From: Bremerella alba
Lineage (GTDB): Bacteria > Planctomycetota > Planctomycetia > Pirellulales > Pirellulaceae
Direction: 5' to 3'
Assembly (NCBI RefSeq): GCF_013618625.1
Contig: NZ_JABRWO010000008.1
Coordinates: forward strand, 124,001 to 188,000
DNA: 64,000 nucleotides
The position numbers and the translations under genes are program-made. The notes below the pieces were generated by a model. The model did no database searches and had not been told where the DNA came from. It was given only the letters and a program-made list of their open reading frames with translations. Of this stretch, positions 1-7,762 are shown piece after piece (position 1 is the first letter of the stretch; every line of letters starts with the position of its first letter).

Positions 1-125
1 GCCGATTGAATCGTGGGACCGGTGGCCTGACGCTGCCAGCCTTGATAGTTGGTGCCGTCGTAGGCAACGGTCAACTTAATGCAGCGGCCGGGAGAACGGG
101 CCGCTGCATGCTCGGTAGAATTCAT
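1..125 (-). CDS. truA: tRNA pseudouridine synthase A, N-terminal part (truncated by window edge)
   Basis: The minus strand from ATG at 125 reads into the window edge and gives about 41 residues. After a short Ala/Arg leader comes the TruA N-terminal signature IKLTVAYDGTNYQGWQRQ, and this is what identifies the gene. TruA makes pseudouridine at positions 38-40 of tRNA anticodon stems; the catalytic Asp region lies beyond the edge. The gene starts 16 nt after the asd stop codon on the same strand, so asd and truA are probably co-transcribed. The start codon is not preceded by a strong ribosome binding site. Confidence 0.85.
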   Translation of the reverse strand, partial: MNSTEHAAARSPGRCIKLTVAYDGTNYQGWQRQATGPTIQS

Positions 126-141
126 GGCACGCGCGCCTAGC

Positions 142-1155
142 TTAGACGGCGGCCTGACTGCGAACGAGTAGTTCGGCAATCTGCACGGCGTTGGTCGCGG
201 CACCCTTTCGCAGGTTATCGCTCACACACCAGAACGTCAGACCGTTTTCGCAGGAAAGGTCCTTACGGATACGACCGATGAAGACATCGTTCTTGTTGGT
301 GCAGTCCTTCGGCATGGGGTACTCCCCTGCCCCGAGATTATCGATAACGGTGATGCCGTCGGTCTTCTCGAACAATTCTCGCGCTTCGGCGGGCGAGATC
401 GGACGTTCGGTTTCGACCATGATCGTTTCGCTGTGGCAGTTGGTCACCGGCACGCGAACGCAGGTCGGACAGACCTTGATCGAATCATCGCCGAAGATCT
501 TCTGCGTTTCGTGCACCATCTTCATTTCTTCAGAGGTGTAGCCTTCGTACTTCTCGCTACCAATTTGGGGGATCAAGTTGAAAGCGATCTGATGGGAGAA
601 GGCTTTGTTCTCGTAGGCCTCGCCTTTGAGAACTGCCTTGGCGCCTTCGATCAGGTCTTCTTCGCCCACAACACCCGCGCCGCTGGTGGCCTGGTAGGTG
701 GAGACAATAACGCGTTTGATCTTGCCAGCGTCGTGCAGCGGCTTCATCGCGACGACCATTTGCGTGGTCGAACAGTTCGGACTGCTGATGATGCCTTTGT
801 GATTCTCGATGGCTTCCGGATTCACTTCCGGCACGACCAACGGCACGTCTTCTTTCATGCGCCAGTAGCCACTTTCGTCGATGACGATGCAGCCAGCTTT
901 GACGGCCCATGGAGCGAACTCGGCGGCGGCTTCGTCAGGCGTACTGCCGATGGCGATGTCGATCCCTTCGAACGAATCAGGCGTCAGTTCTTCCACCGTG
1001 TGCGTGGCACCGTTGAATGTGAGCTCTGTGCCGGCGGAACGTTTCGAAGCGAGGAATTTGATGGTTTTGTAGGGGAACTTGCGCTCCTCTAGTAACTGAC
1101 GAATCAGTCGTCCTACGGCTCCAGTGGCTCCAACAATGGCCAGATTCTCGTACAC
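142..1155 (-). CDS. asd: Aspartate-semialdehyde dehydrogenase
   Basis: Reduces aspartyl-4-phosphate to aspartate semialdehyde with NADPH, the branch point to Lys/diaminopimelate, Thr and Met in the cytoplasm. A GTG start at 1155 is chosen because AGGAAA lies 5 nt upstream and it places the Rossmann motif IVGATGAVG at residues 7-15. A longer in-frame reading to 1281 would add an unrelated leader. The product is 337 residues, normal for the family. The catalytic Cys is about residue 128 in SSPNCSTTQM, and the later RVPVTNCHSE carries the active-site His region. truA follows directly downstream. Confidence 0.95.
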   Translation of the reverse strand: MYENLAIVGATGAVGRLIRQLLEERKFPYKTIKFLASKRSAGTELTFNGATHTVEELTPDSFEGIDIAIGSTPDEAAAEFAPWAVKAGCIVIDESGYWRMKEDVPLVVPEVNPEAIENHKGIISSPNCSTTQMVVAMKPLHDAGKIKRVIVSTYQATSGAGVVGEEDLIEGAKAVLKGEAYENKAFSHQIAFNLIPQIGSEKYEGYTSEEMKMVHETQKIFGDDSIKVCPTCVRVPVTNCHSETIMVETERPISPAEARELFEKTDGITVIDNLGAGEYPMPKDCTNKNDVFIGRIRKDLSCENGLTFWCVSDNLRKGAATNAVQIAELLVRSQAAV

Positions 1156-1429
1156 GGGCGTTTCCTGTGGGGTTAAACAAATTACCTGTATGGATCTTAG
1201 CGGATATCCAAAACCTGCATTATAGATTCTCGCCCCGGGACACATCAACGCGTAATGAGGTTCATTCGGGCGGTAAGGCACGCCAAACAGGAAGTAGAAG
1301 CGTCTCGAATTTCCGGGTAACCCTTGGCTTCATGGTGCGTTACCGAGATTCTGCCGGGGGCATGAAATTCTTTCAGAATTAATGCGGTTTTTGCGAGAAA
1401 AACGATCGTTTGCCCCCCTGCCCTTCCCT

Positions 1430-2395
1430 TTAGGCAGCTTCTGGGATGGGATCTTTCTCGAGTTTGCTGCGGATCGTGGCTTCAAGTTCTCTTATGATCC
1501 AGGGGCTAACGAAAGCTAGATTGCCGATCAGCATTACAAGGCCGAAGGTAATCATGCCCATGCAAATGGCAATTCCCAGGTGTAACGGGATCGCCATGAA
1601 GAGTACCAGCGGTCGCGTTAGTCGCGGCCAAATCAGGACGCAGTAGCTGAGTTCCCACGCCAACGAAACTTGGGTCATCAGCGCGATCAGTAGCGGATAA
1701 CTGGCCAGCCAGGTCATGTCCATCGATTGGTATTCGCTGTTAGCGACCGCGCCCCACATGGCGGTGCCTTCCCACCACGAATCGCCGAGCAGTTTTCCCG
1801 TGCCGGCGAACAGGTAAATGACACACATGTGTAGCTGGATCAAGCGTATCGAAACATTCGCGACGGTGCTGGTCGTGGGCTGCTTTCGCTTGGGGTAACG
1901 CCACTTTTCGATCAAGCGGTCTAAGCTGTAGGCCTCCCCTGCCCCGCCCAGCATTAAGTACATTGCCAGCATGACGTTGATTTGATCGAGACCGAACAAT
2001 GCGCCCGGTGCCCGATGCGCGTAGCTGACAGCAATGATGAACGCGAGAATGCTTGTGACGCGTGAATAAAAACCGAGGGTAAACATCAGCAGGATGACCA
2101 GTGCCGCGATGTGGACCATCCACAGCATGGCCGGGTTGCCGTCGAACAGCCACAGGTAGCTGAACGCGAACGTGCTTCCCTGGTGCATCCGATCGACGAG
2201 ATCCGCCGAGAACCTCCCCTGCTCTCCTATGAAGCCGGTCAGGTCGATCGACCAAACCAGATGCGTATAGAACAGCATGCTGCCGGCGAAGATGCGGACC
2301 AGTCCGAGGGTCGCCGGATCGGTCGGCCGGAACCAGAACCCATTCCAGCCATCGCGTATGCCGGTATAAAGTTCTTGCAGGTAGGTCTTGATCAC
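1430..2395 (-). CDS. HTTM-domain membrane protein
   Basis: A 321-residue multi-pass membrane protein. The segment around residues 25-60 (GLVRIFAGSMLFYTHLVWS, then a hydrophilic FIGEQGRFS stretch) and the later membrane spans match the horizontally transferred transmembrane (HTTM) domain, which is related to the membrane part of vitamin K-dependent gamma-carboxylase. The C-terminal half contains LIQLHMCVIYLFAGTGKL, typical of this family. No carboxylase activity can be claimed. Its start overlaps the stop of the preceding gene by 4 nt (ATGA), so the two are translationally coupled and probably work together in the membrane. Confidence 0.8.
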   Translation of the reverse strand: MIKTYLQELYTGIRDGWNGFWFRPTDPATLGLVRIFAGSMLFYTHLVWSIDLTGFIGEQGRFSADLVDRMHQGSTFAFSYLWLFDGNPAMLWMVHIAALVILLMFTLGFYSRVTSILAFIIAVSYAHRAPGALFGLDQINVMLAMYLMLGGAGEAYSLDRLIEKWRYPKRKQPTTSTVANVSIRLIQLHMCVIYLFAGTGKLLGDSWWEGTAMWGAVANSEYQSMDMTWLASYPLLIALMTQVSLAWELSYCVLIWPRLTRPLVLFMAIPLHLGIAICMGMITFGLVMLIGNLAFVSPWIIRELEATIRSKLEKDPIPEAA

Positions 2396-3057
2396 AGTCG
2401 ATCCTCCGGCTGAACGTTGTACACCCCGAGGACCACTTCTTCGTAAAGCGTTGAATCGTTCAAGGGACGACCGTTGGCGACATCTTGCGGAAGCGGAATG
2501 GCGTGCTGCACCATCACGATCCGAATCTTGGTCGCTTCGGGGTGTTGGCGCGCGAGGTAACGCGAGATCGAATCGAGGTAGGCATCTCGCAGTCCGGCGA
2601 CTGCCTGGAACTCGGCATGGACACTAGGCGGTGCTTCCGACGGCGGAGGCTCGATAGGCACATTGGCCGTGTTGAACATCGACTCGCTGATCATGAAATG
2701 GCGGTGGTACAACAGCCGCGGCCAGTGTTGGTCGAGGCTGGGAAAGGTGCCCTCGCCGATCTCTTCATCCGCTTCGTCGAGAAGCTCGTACCGTACCAGG
2801 TGACTTGGGCCTGGGTTGGGTGCAAAGAATCGATAGCCGTGACCGCGGAGAAACGTCGCATGTAAGTAAGGGGCTATGAACTGCTCGGTTCCTTGGGCCC
2901 AATAGCTTGACGGTGGAGGGGAAGCGCACGGGCCGACAAAGAGTGCCACCAGGTGAATCAGCAGTAACACACTGACAAAACCACGAAAGCCTGAGCTCCA
3001 GGCAATTCTTGGCGTGGCAGCCTTCGCTTCGGCGGGTGATTGGGGTCGATCGTTCAT
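2392..3057 (-). CDS. Membrane-anchored protein paired with HTTM protein
   Basis: A 221-residue protein from the ATG at 3057; a TTG at 3078 would add seven residues. One hydrophobic segment near residues 20-42 (FVSVLLLIHLVALFVGP) anchors it. The rest is soluble and contains GYRFFAPNPGPSHLVRYEL and a PRLLYHRHFMISE stretch. I do not recognise a named family, but proteins with the FAPNPG motif occur next to HTTM proteins in planctomycetes. The 4-nt overlap with the HTTM gene indicates one operon. The function is unknown. Confidence 0.65.
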   Translation of the reverse strand: MNDRPQSPAEAKAATPRIAWSSGFRGFVSVLLLIHLVALFVGPCASPPPSSYWAQGTEQFIAPYLHATFLRGHGYRFFAPNPGPSHLVRYELLDEADEEIGEGTFPSLDQHWPRLLYHRHFMISESMFNTANVPIEPPPSEAPPSVHAEFQAVAGLRDAYLDSISRYLARQHPEATKIRIVMVQHAIPLPQDVANGRPLNDSTLYEEVVLGVYNVQPEDRL

Positions 3058-3136
3058 GGTATTTAACGTATCGACCAAAACGACCAGAAAGGCTGCCTGA
3101 AATCGTAGGGGTTCAGGTCAGCCGATTTACAAAGAA

Positions 3137-3174
3137 AAAACCCTCGCCTGAAGTTTATCCAAGGCGAGGGTTTT
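3137..3174 (-). terminator. Intrinsic terminator after the TIGR03000-protein gene
   Basis: A near-perfect hairpin with arms AAAACCCTCGCCT and AGGCGAGGGTTTT around an 11-nt loop. The A/T ends give a T tract in both directions. It lies 35 nt past the stop of the minus-strand gene ending at 3209 and insulates the HTTM pair from it. Confidence 0.8.
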
Positions 3175-3208
3175 ATTGTTTAGTCAAACTATTCTGGCAA
3201 GTTCGCTA

Positions 3209-4318
3209 CTAGAGCGAAGCAACCGAATCAGCGTTGAAGTCGAAGTTGATCTGCATTTCTTCACCACCGGTCAGGTCGATGACCTTACGCTGGGTGATTG
3301 GCGTTCCGTTGCGAAGGACGGTCACGACGATGTCGTAATCCTTCCAGGTTTCGCCTGTCGCCAGAGCAACGGTGCTGAACACACGCTGGGCACCCAGGGT
3401 ACGCATTTCGTTGCCAGCCAGGGTAACCGAGGCGTTCGCAGGAACGTTCAAGGTGACCTTGGTTTCAACCGGAGCACCCACAACTTGGGTTTCTGGCTTA
3501 GTTTCTGGATCGAGTTGGAACTCAAGTTCCTTCGCTTCACCAGCGGTCATCTGAAGCTTCTTCACTTCGCGAACGAGACGACCATCGACACGCATTTCAG
3601 CGCGGACTTCGTACTCGAACTTGTAGCCTGGTTCCAGGTCACGCGAAACGAAGCGACGGATGGTACCGGTGCTCGAAGTGACTTTGTCGTTGACGTAAAT
3701 CGTGGCACCTGCGGGAACATTGACGTTGATGACAGCGTCGTTACCGTGGTAGGAAGCCGATTCAGCAGGAATTGCTGGTGGCACGTCCGCTGGGACATCG
3801 ACTGCAGGAGCCGATTCAGATGGCGTGTAGTACTGGTAAGTCGCACTCGAACCACCGCTGCTGCCGCCGCTCGATGCGCCGCTGCTACCGTAGCTGGAGC
3901 TGCTGCTGCCACCGCTCGAACCGCCACTGGAACCCCAGCTTCGCTTCACGCGATGGTGACCGAACAAACCGCCACCACTGCTGCCGCCGCTGGAACCCCA
4001 GCTGCTGCTGCTCGATCCACCGCTGCTACCATAGCTGGAGCTGCTGCTTCCGCCGCTGCTGCCGTAAACCTTGTCGGCACGGTGGTTATCCCACCAGCGC
4101 TGGAAGATCCCGCCACGCCAGTTGCCACTGCTGGCACCGCTCGATCCGCTCGAGCCACCACTGCTGGCGCTCCAAGAGGAACTGCTCGAACCGCCGCTGC
4201 TGCCGCCGCTCGATCCCCAGGAACCCCAGCCGGCCTCTGCCTGGCTCGTGCCCATAACCATGGCGGCACATGCCAGAGCGCCGGCCCACGCAAATTTACG
4301 CCCAATGCTGCTTTTCAT
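3209..4318 (-). CDS. Exported Ser/Gly-rich protein with two TIGR03000 domains
   Basis: A protein of about 369 residues. ATG at 4318 is preferred over GTG at 4330 because the GGAG lies 11 nt before the ATG but abuts the GTG. A signal peptide (hydrophobic WAGALACAAMVMG, cleavage near AEA) is followed by about 150 residues of GSSGGSS-type repeats with scattered Trp and a basic patch. Two C-terminal copies of the planctomycete TIGR03000 domain follow (around INVNVPAGATIYVN and VTLNVPANASVTLAG). The domain is a beta-rich module of unknown function found in secreted or cell-surface proteins. A cell-envelope role is inferred. The repeats also create long spurious open frames on other strands. Confidence 0.85.
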   Translation of the reverse strand: MKSSIGRKFAWAGALACAAMVMGTSQAEAGWGSWGSSGGSSGGSSSSSWSASSGGSSGSSGASSGNWRGGIFQRWWDNHRADKVYGSSGGSSSSSYGSSGGSSSSSWGSSGGSSGGGLFGHHRVKRSWGSSGGSSGGSSSSSYGSSGASSGGSSGGSSATYQYYTPSESAPAVDVPADVPPAIPAESASYHGNDAVINVNVPAGATIYVNDKVTSSTGTIRRFVSRDLEPGYKFEYEVRAEMRVDGRLVREVKKLQMTAGEAKELEFQLDPETKPETQVVGAPVETKVTLNVPANASVTLAGNEMRTLGAQRVFSTVALATGETWKDYDIVVTVLRNGTPITQRKVIDLTGGEEMQINFDFNADSVASL

Positions 4319-4560
4319 ACCCGGATTCACTCCAACTACCGTTTGTCAAACATGTGATTTTGCATTCGTTGCTAGGCTAGCAACACGCTGCCTTTCTAGA
4401 ACTTAGCAAGTGTAGGTTTCAATTCAAGCAGAATGGGCAAAATTTGCTGAATAGATAGAATTCGTTGGCGGGTGGTTCAAGGGCCATGAAGTCCCTGCAG
4501 CGTAAAGAGTTACGCAATATTTTGAAAGCTCGATGGGGGTCTGGGTGGACACCCCCTTTT

Positions 4561-5784
4561 TTAACGAGCGGCTTCGATCGAGAGGTTATCGACGTACATC
4601 GTGCCAACCGCGCCAAAGTTCGTAACCCGAAACAACGCTTCACGCGTTGCAGGCGGAACGTTGACAATCTTACTCACTTCGTGCCAGTCGAGCGAACCAA
4701 TAAACGGGCCCAATGCCGCTTTTCCCAGTTCGCGGCGTTGTTCGTCGTAAAATGTGATCACCATCATCGGCGCCAAGGTTCGATCAGGGCCAAGTCCCAT
4801 CCCATCGACCTTCGCCCAGCCATTGATCTTCAGCCGTTGCACCTGTCGGCCGTCGAGTGCCAGCCCTTGCAGCACAAGCGCAACACGCCCGGGATCGGCG
4901 TTGGAAAGCTTCAAGCATTGCGTTCCGCCTGGGGAACTCGAATCTTCCACGAGTTCCAGTTGGCGTTGATAGTACCAGCCGGGGACGGTGCCATTTTCTG
5001 AGAGCTTTTCTTCAAAGTCTCCGTTTGTTAAACGTGGATTGGCCGGGTCTGGCTTCACCTGGCGTCGCGCTTCTGCTTCTCCGGTCATTGGCACAAATAG
5101 CGTTGGACGCAGAGGTTCGGCTTCAAGCTTGCCATCCTTCTTAGTGAACAGAACGAGCGTTTGTTGGTATCGCTCGCCGACCGGAATGATCATGCGACCC
5201 CCTTCTTTGAGCTGATCGACCAGGGGCTTGGGCACGTTTTCGGGCGAACACGTGACAATGATCTTGTCGAACGGAGCATACTGCGGCCAACCCAGGAAAC
5301 CATCGCCTACTTTGGTGTAAACGTTGTCGTAGTTGAGTCGCTTCAGAGTGCGGGCCGCTTTGCGTCCGAGCGGTTCTTTGATTTCGATGCTGAAGACCTG
5401 TTTCACCAGCGGACTCAGGACTGCCGCCTGGTACCCACTGCCGGTTCCGATTTCCAGCACCTTGTCGGTGGGGCGTGGATCGAGCGATTCGGTCATGTAG
5501 GCCACGATAAACGGTGACGAAATCGTTTGATCTTCGCCAATGGGCAGCGCCATATCGTAATAGGCTTGTTGACGTTGATTCGCCGCGACAAACTCGTGCC
5601 GGTGCGTATTGCGGATTGAAGCGATGACGCGCGGATCTTTGACGCCGTTGGCGACGACCGCCGTTTCTACCAACCGGTCGCGAGCCGCCTCGTAAGGATC
5701 GCGGGCCTGGGACGCAGGGACAAACGTGAGCGAGACGAGTGCAACAACAGCACAACAGATGGTCAAACGATTCAATCGAGTCAT
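4561..5784 (-). CDS. Exported protein-L-isoaspartate O-methyltransferase with C-terminal beta domain
   Basis: A 407-residue protein. An N-terminal signal peptide (CCAVVALVSLTFVPASQA) precedes a complete PIMT domain at about residues 30-240, with TISSPFIVAYM (catalytic Ser loop), the SAM motif EIGTGSGYQAAV and GGRMIIPVG. PIMT repairs isoaspartyl residues in aged proteins using S-adenosylmethionine. A further 150 or so residues (NGDFE, PGWYYQR, TMYVDNLSIE) resemble carbohydrate-binding jelly-roll domains. Export of a SAM-dependent enzyme is unusual, because SAM is not expected outside the cytoplasm. The gene stands alone between unrelated neighbours. Confidence 0.85.
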   Translation of the reverse strand: MTRLNRLTICCAVVALVSLTFVPASQARDPYEAARDRLVETAVVANGVKDPRVIASIRNTHRHEFVAANQRQQAYYDMALPIGEDQTISSPFIVAYMTESLDPRPTDKVLEIGTGSGYQAAVLSPLVKQVFSIEIKEPLGRKAARTLKRLNYDNVYTKVGDGFLGWPQYAPFDKIIVTCSPENVPKPLVDQLKEGGRMIIPVGERYQQTLVLFTKKDGKLEAEPLRPTLFVPMTGEAEARRQVKPDPANPRLTNGDFEEKLSENGTVPGWYYQRQLELVEDSSSPGGTQCLKLSNADPGRVALVLQGLALDGRQVQRLKINGWAKVDGMGLGPDRTLAPMMVITFYDEQRRELGKAALGPFIGSLDWHEVSKIVNVPPATREALFRVTNFGAVGTMYVDNLSIEAAR

Positions 5785-5985
5785 GAGCTTGGCAGGGTAA
5801 AAAGAGGGAAACTCTAGTAGGCCTACGACCTCTCATTATAGGTTGTTTATGCTCGAAACACGCCTTTTTACCGACTTTTTTACAGGTCCGTCTTGCTTTG
5901 AAGTGCTCGCTCTGACTTGCAGCCGGCAGGCTGGAAACTGAGAATGTGTCTTTTCTGTGCCCCCGTTCGATGGAAAGACCGTCCC

Positions 5986-6783
5986 ATGCGTCATAACCCT
6001 GTCAAAGCGAAATTGAAATCAGGCCAGCCGACTTTCGGAACATGGCTGTCGCTGGGGGACCTGTACGCCTCGCGGGTTCTGGCTCGCATGAGTTGGGATT
6101 GGCTGGCGCTCGATATCGAACACTCCGCAATCGACTGGTCTCAGGCGGCGATGATTTTTGGTGCGGTGGCCGATGCCGGCAACGTGCCGCTGGCTCGGAT
6201 CCCTGATCATGACCACACGACCATCAAGCGAACACTCGACGCAGGTGCCTGGGGGATCATTGCCCCGATGGTCGATACCGTCGAGCAGGCCCAGCGCGTG
6301 ATCGCTGCGGCCAAGTATCCTCCGCAAGGCAGTCGCAGCGTCGGCGGAGGCACGCACGCGATGAACTTTGGCGCGACCGCCAGCGACTATTTCCGTCAGG
6401 CGAACGACGAGATTTTGGTGATCTTACAAACAGAGAGCCCAACTGGGGTCGAAAATGCCGAGGCCATTTATGCCCTGCCTGGCTGCGACGGCATCTTCAT
6501 CGGCCCTAACGACCTGCGGGCCCAAATGCGCACCCCGGACGGCACCGACCCAACGCCGGAAGCCCACGAAGCAATGATCCAGCGCGTGATCGCCGCCGGT
6601 AAGAAGGTCGGTACACCGACCGGCATGCATACGATGGAGCCAGAAGAAGCGTTGCAGCGAGCCGCCCAAGGCATGCAATTTCTGGCCGTGGGAAGCGATC
6701 TGAGAATGATGTCGGTCCAAGCCCAGGCGTCGCTCAAGACATTGCGCCCCGATGGCGATCAACGCGACCTGGCTCGGTATTAA
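5986..6783 (+). CDS. HpcH/HpaI-family aldolase
   Basis: A 265-residue class II pyruvate aldolase of the HpcH/HpaI family, which cleaves or forms 4-hydroxy-2-oxo acids using a divalent metal. The ATG at 5986 has GGAAAG nine nucleotides upstream and gives the usual family length; an earlier TTG at 5917 adds a Cys-rich leader without family resemblance. Visible motifs are FGTWLSLGD, LALDIEHS (catalytic His), ARIPDHD (substrate Arg), LQTESPTGVENAE (metal Glu) and IGPNDLRA (metal Asp). The true substrate cannot be read from sequence. It is convergent with the ABC gene. Confidence 0.88.
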   Translation: MRHNPVKAKLKSGQPTFGTWLSLGDLYASRVLARMSWDWLALDIEHSAIDWSQAAMIFGAVADAGNVPLARIPDHDHTTIKRTLDAGAWGIIAPMVDTVEQAQRVIAAAKYPPQGSRSVGGGTHAMNFGATASDYFRQANDEILVILQTESPTGVENAEAIYALPGCDGIFIGPNDLRAQMRTPDGTDPTPEAHEAMIQRVIAAGKKVGTPTGMHTMEPEEALQRAAQGMQFLAVGSDLRMMSVQAQASLKTLRPDGDQRDLARY

Positions 6784-6787
6784 TGCC

Positions 6788-7762
6788 CTAGCCCTCTTCC
6801 TTCGAGGGTTCAGTCGTCGGAGGCTTGGTAGCGGCCTGCTGCCCCATGCCTTTGGTGAGGGCCATGAACGCCGATTCGAGGTTGATTTCCTCTTCGCGGA
6901 ACATGGTAATCTTGTGCTCTGCCTGTACGAGCATTGTGGGCAGGTCGCTGTAATCTTCCGCTTCCTTCTTGAGCGTCACCAACAGGTGATCGACACGCGA
7001 CTCGATGCTTTCGACGATGTCGGCTTCTTCCAGCACTTTGCCGGCGGCGTCGTTATCGCCGGAGACAGAAACCAGGAGCGTGGTCTTCTGTTTGACCTGC
7101 TTCATCACCTCGGCGACCGAAGCGTTCACTTCCAGCACGCCGCGATCGATGATGCCGATCTTGTTACAAACGTCGGCCAGTTCCGGCAGAATGTGGCTGG
7201 AAACGACGATCGTCTTCCCCATGTCGCGCAGACGCTTCAGTAGGTTTCGCATCTGAATACGAGCACGGGGATCTAAACCACTGGCCGGTTCGTCCAGCAG
7301 CAAAACCTGAGGGTTATGAAGCATCACGCGGGCCAGGCCCAGACGCTGCGTTTGACCACGGGAAAGCGTGTTGGCGAATGCGTTGCGCTTGAATTCGAGG
7401 TCGACCAGTTCGAGCATCTCGTTGCATACCCTGGCACGTTCTTTTCCGTTGATACGGTAGGCGGCAGCAAAGAATTCGAGATACTCGATCACCTTCATGT
7501 CGTCGTACACACCAAAGAAGTCAGGCATGTAGCCGACCAGTCGGCGAATTTCCTTCGGCTTGGTGTAAATCGAATTGCCGCAAACGTAGGCCTCGCCCCA
7601 GGTGGGGTTGAGTAGCGTCGCGATGATCCGCATGGTGGTCGTTTTGCCGGCACCATTGGGACCAATAAAACCAAACACGTCTCCTTGGTCGAGATCGAGT
7701 TCAATACCTTTGATCGCGAAAAAATCGCCGTACTTTTTGGTCAGGTCGACAGTCTTGATCAT
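6788..7762 (-). CDS. ABC transporter ATP-binding protein
   Basis: A 324-residue ATPase of the ABC-2/gliding type. Walker A GPNGAGKT is at residues 34-41, the signature LSRGQTQRL (Arg in place of the first Gly) near 137, and Walker B VLLLDEPASGLD near 155. A C-terminal regulatory extension of about 90 residues follows. It overlaps the preceding exported-protein gene by 4 nt (ATGA), so the pair is coupled. No permease of the usual type is adjacent in the window; the overlapping 758-residue protein carries the only nearby membrane spans. Substrate unknown. Confidence 0.88.
   Translation of the reverse strand: MIKTVDLTKKYGDFFAIKGIELDLDQGDVFGFIGPNGAGKTTTMRIIATLLNPTWGEAYVCGNSIYTKPKEIRRLVGYMPDFFGVYDDMKVIEYLEFFAAAYRINGKERARVCNEMLELVDLEFKRNAFANTLSRGQTQRLGLARVMLHNPQVLLLDEPASGLDPRARIQMRNLLKRLRDMGKTIVVSSHILPELADVCNKIGIIDRGVLEVNASVAEVMKQVKQKTTLLVSVSGDNDAAGKVLEEADIVESIESRVDHLLVTLKKEAEDYSDLPTMLVQAEHKITMFREEEINLESAFMALTKGMGQQAATKPPTTEPSKEEG

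Noticed and set aside
191-1092. Long plus-strand open frames over asd
   Set aside because: They are antisense to a well-matched asd gene and have no family resemblance.
3176-4357. A 393-codon plus-strand frame over the Ser/Gly-rich gene
   Set aside because: It arises from the repetitive GSS codons; the Thr/Ala/Arg-rich product is a typical shadow.
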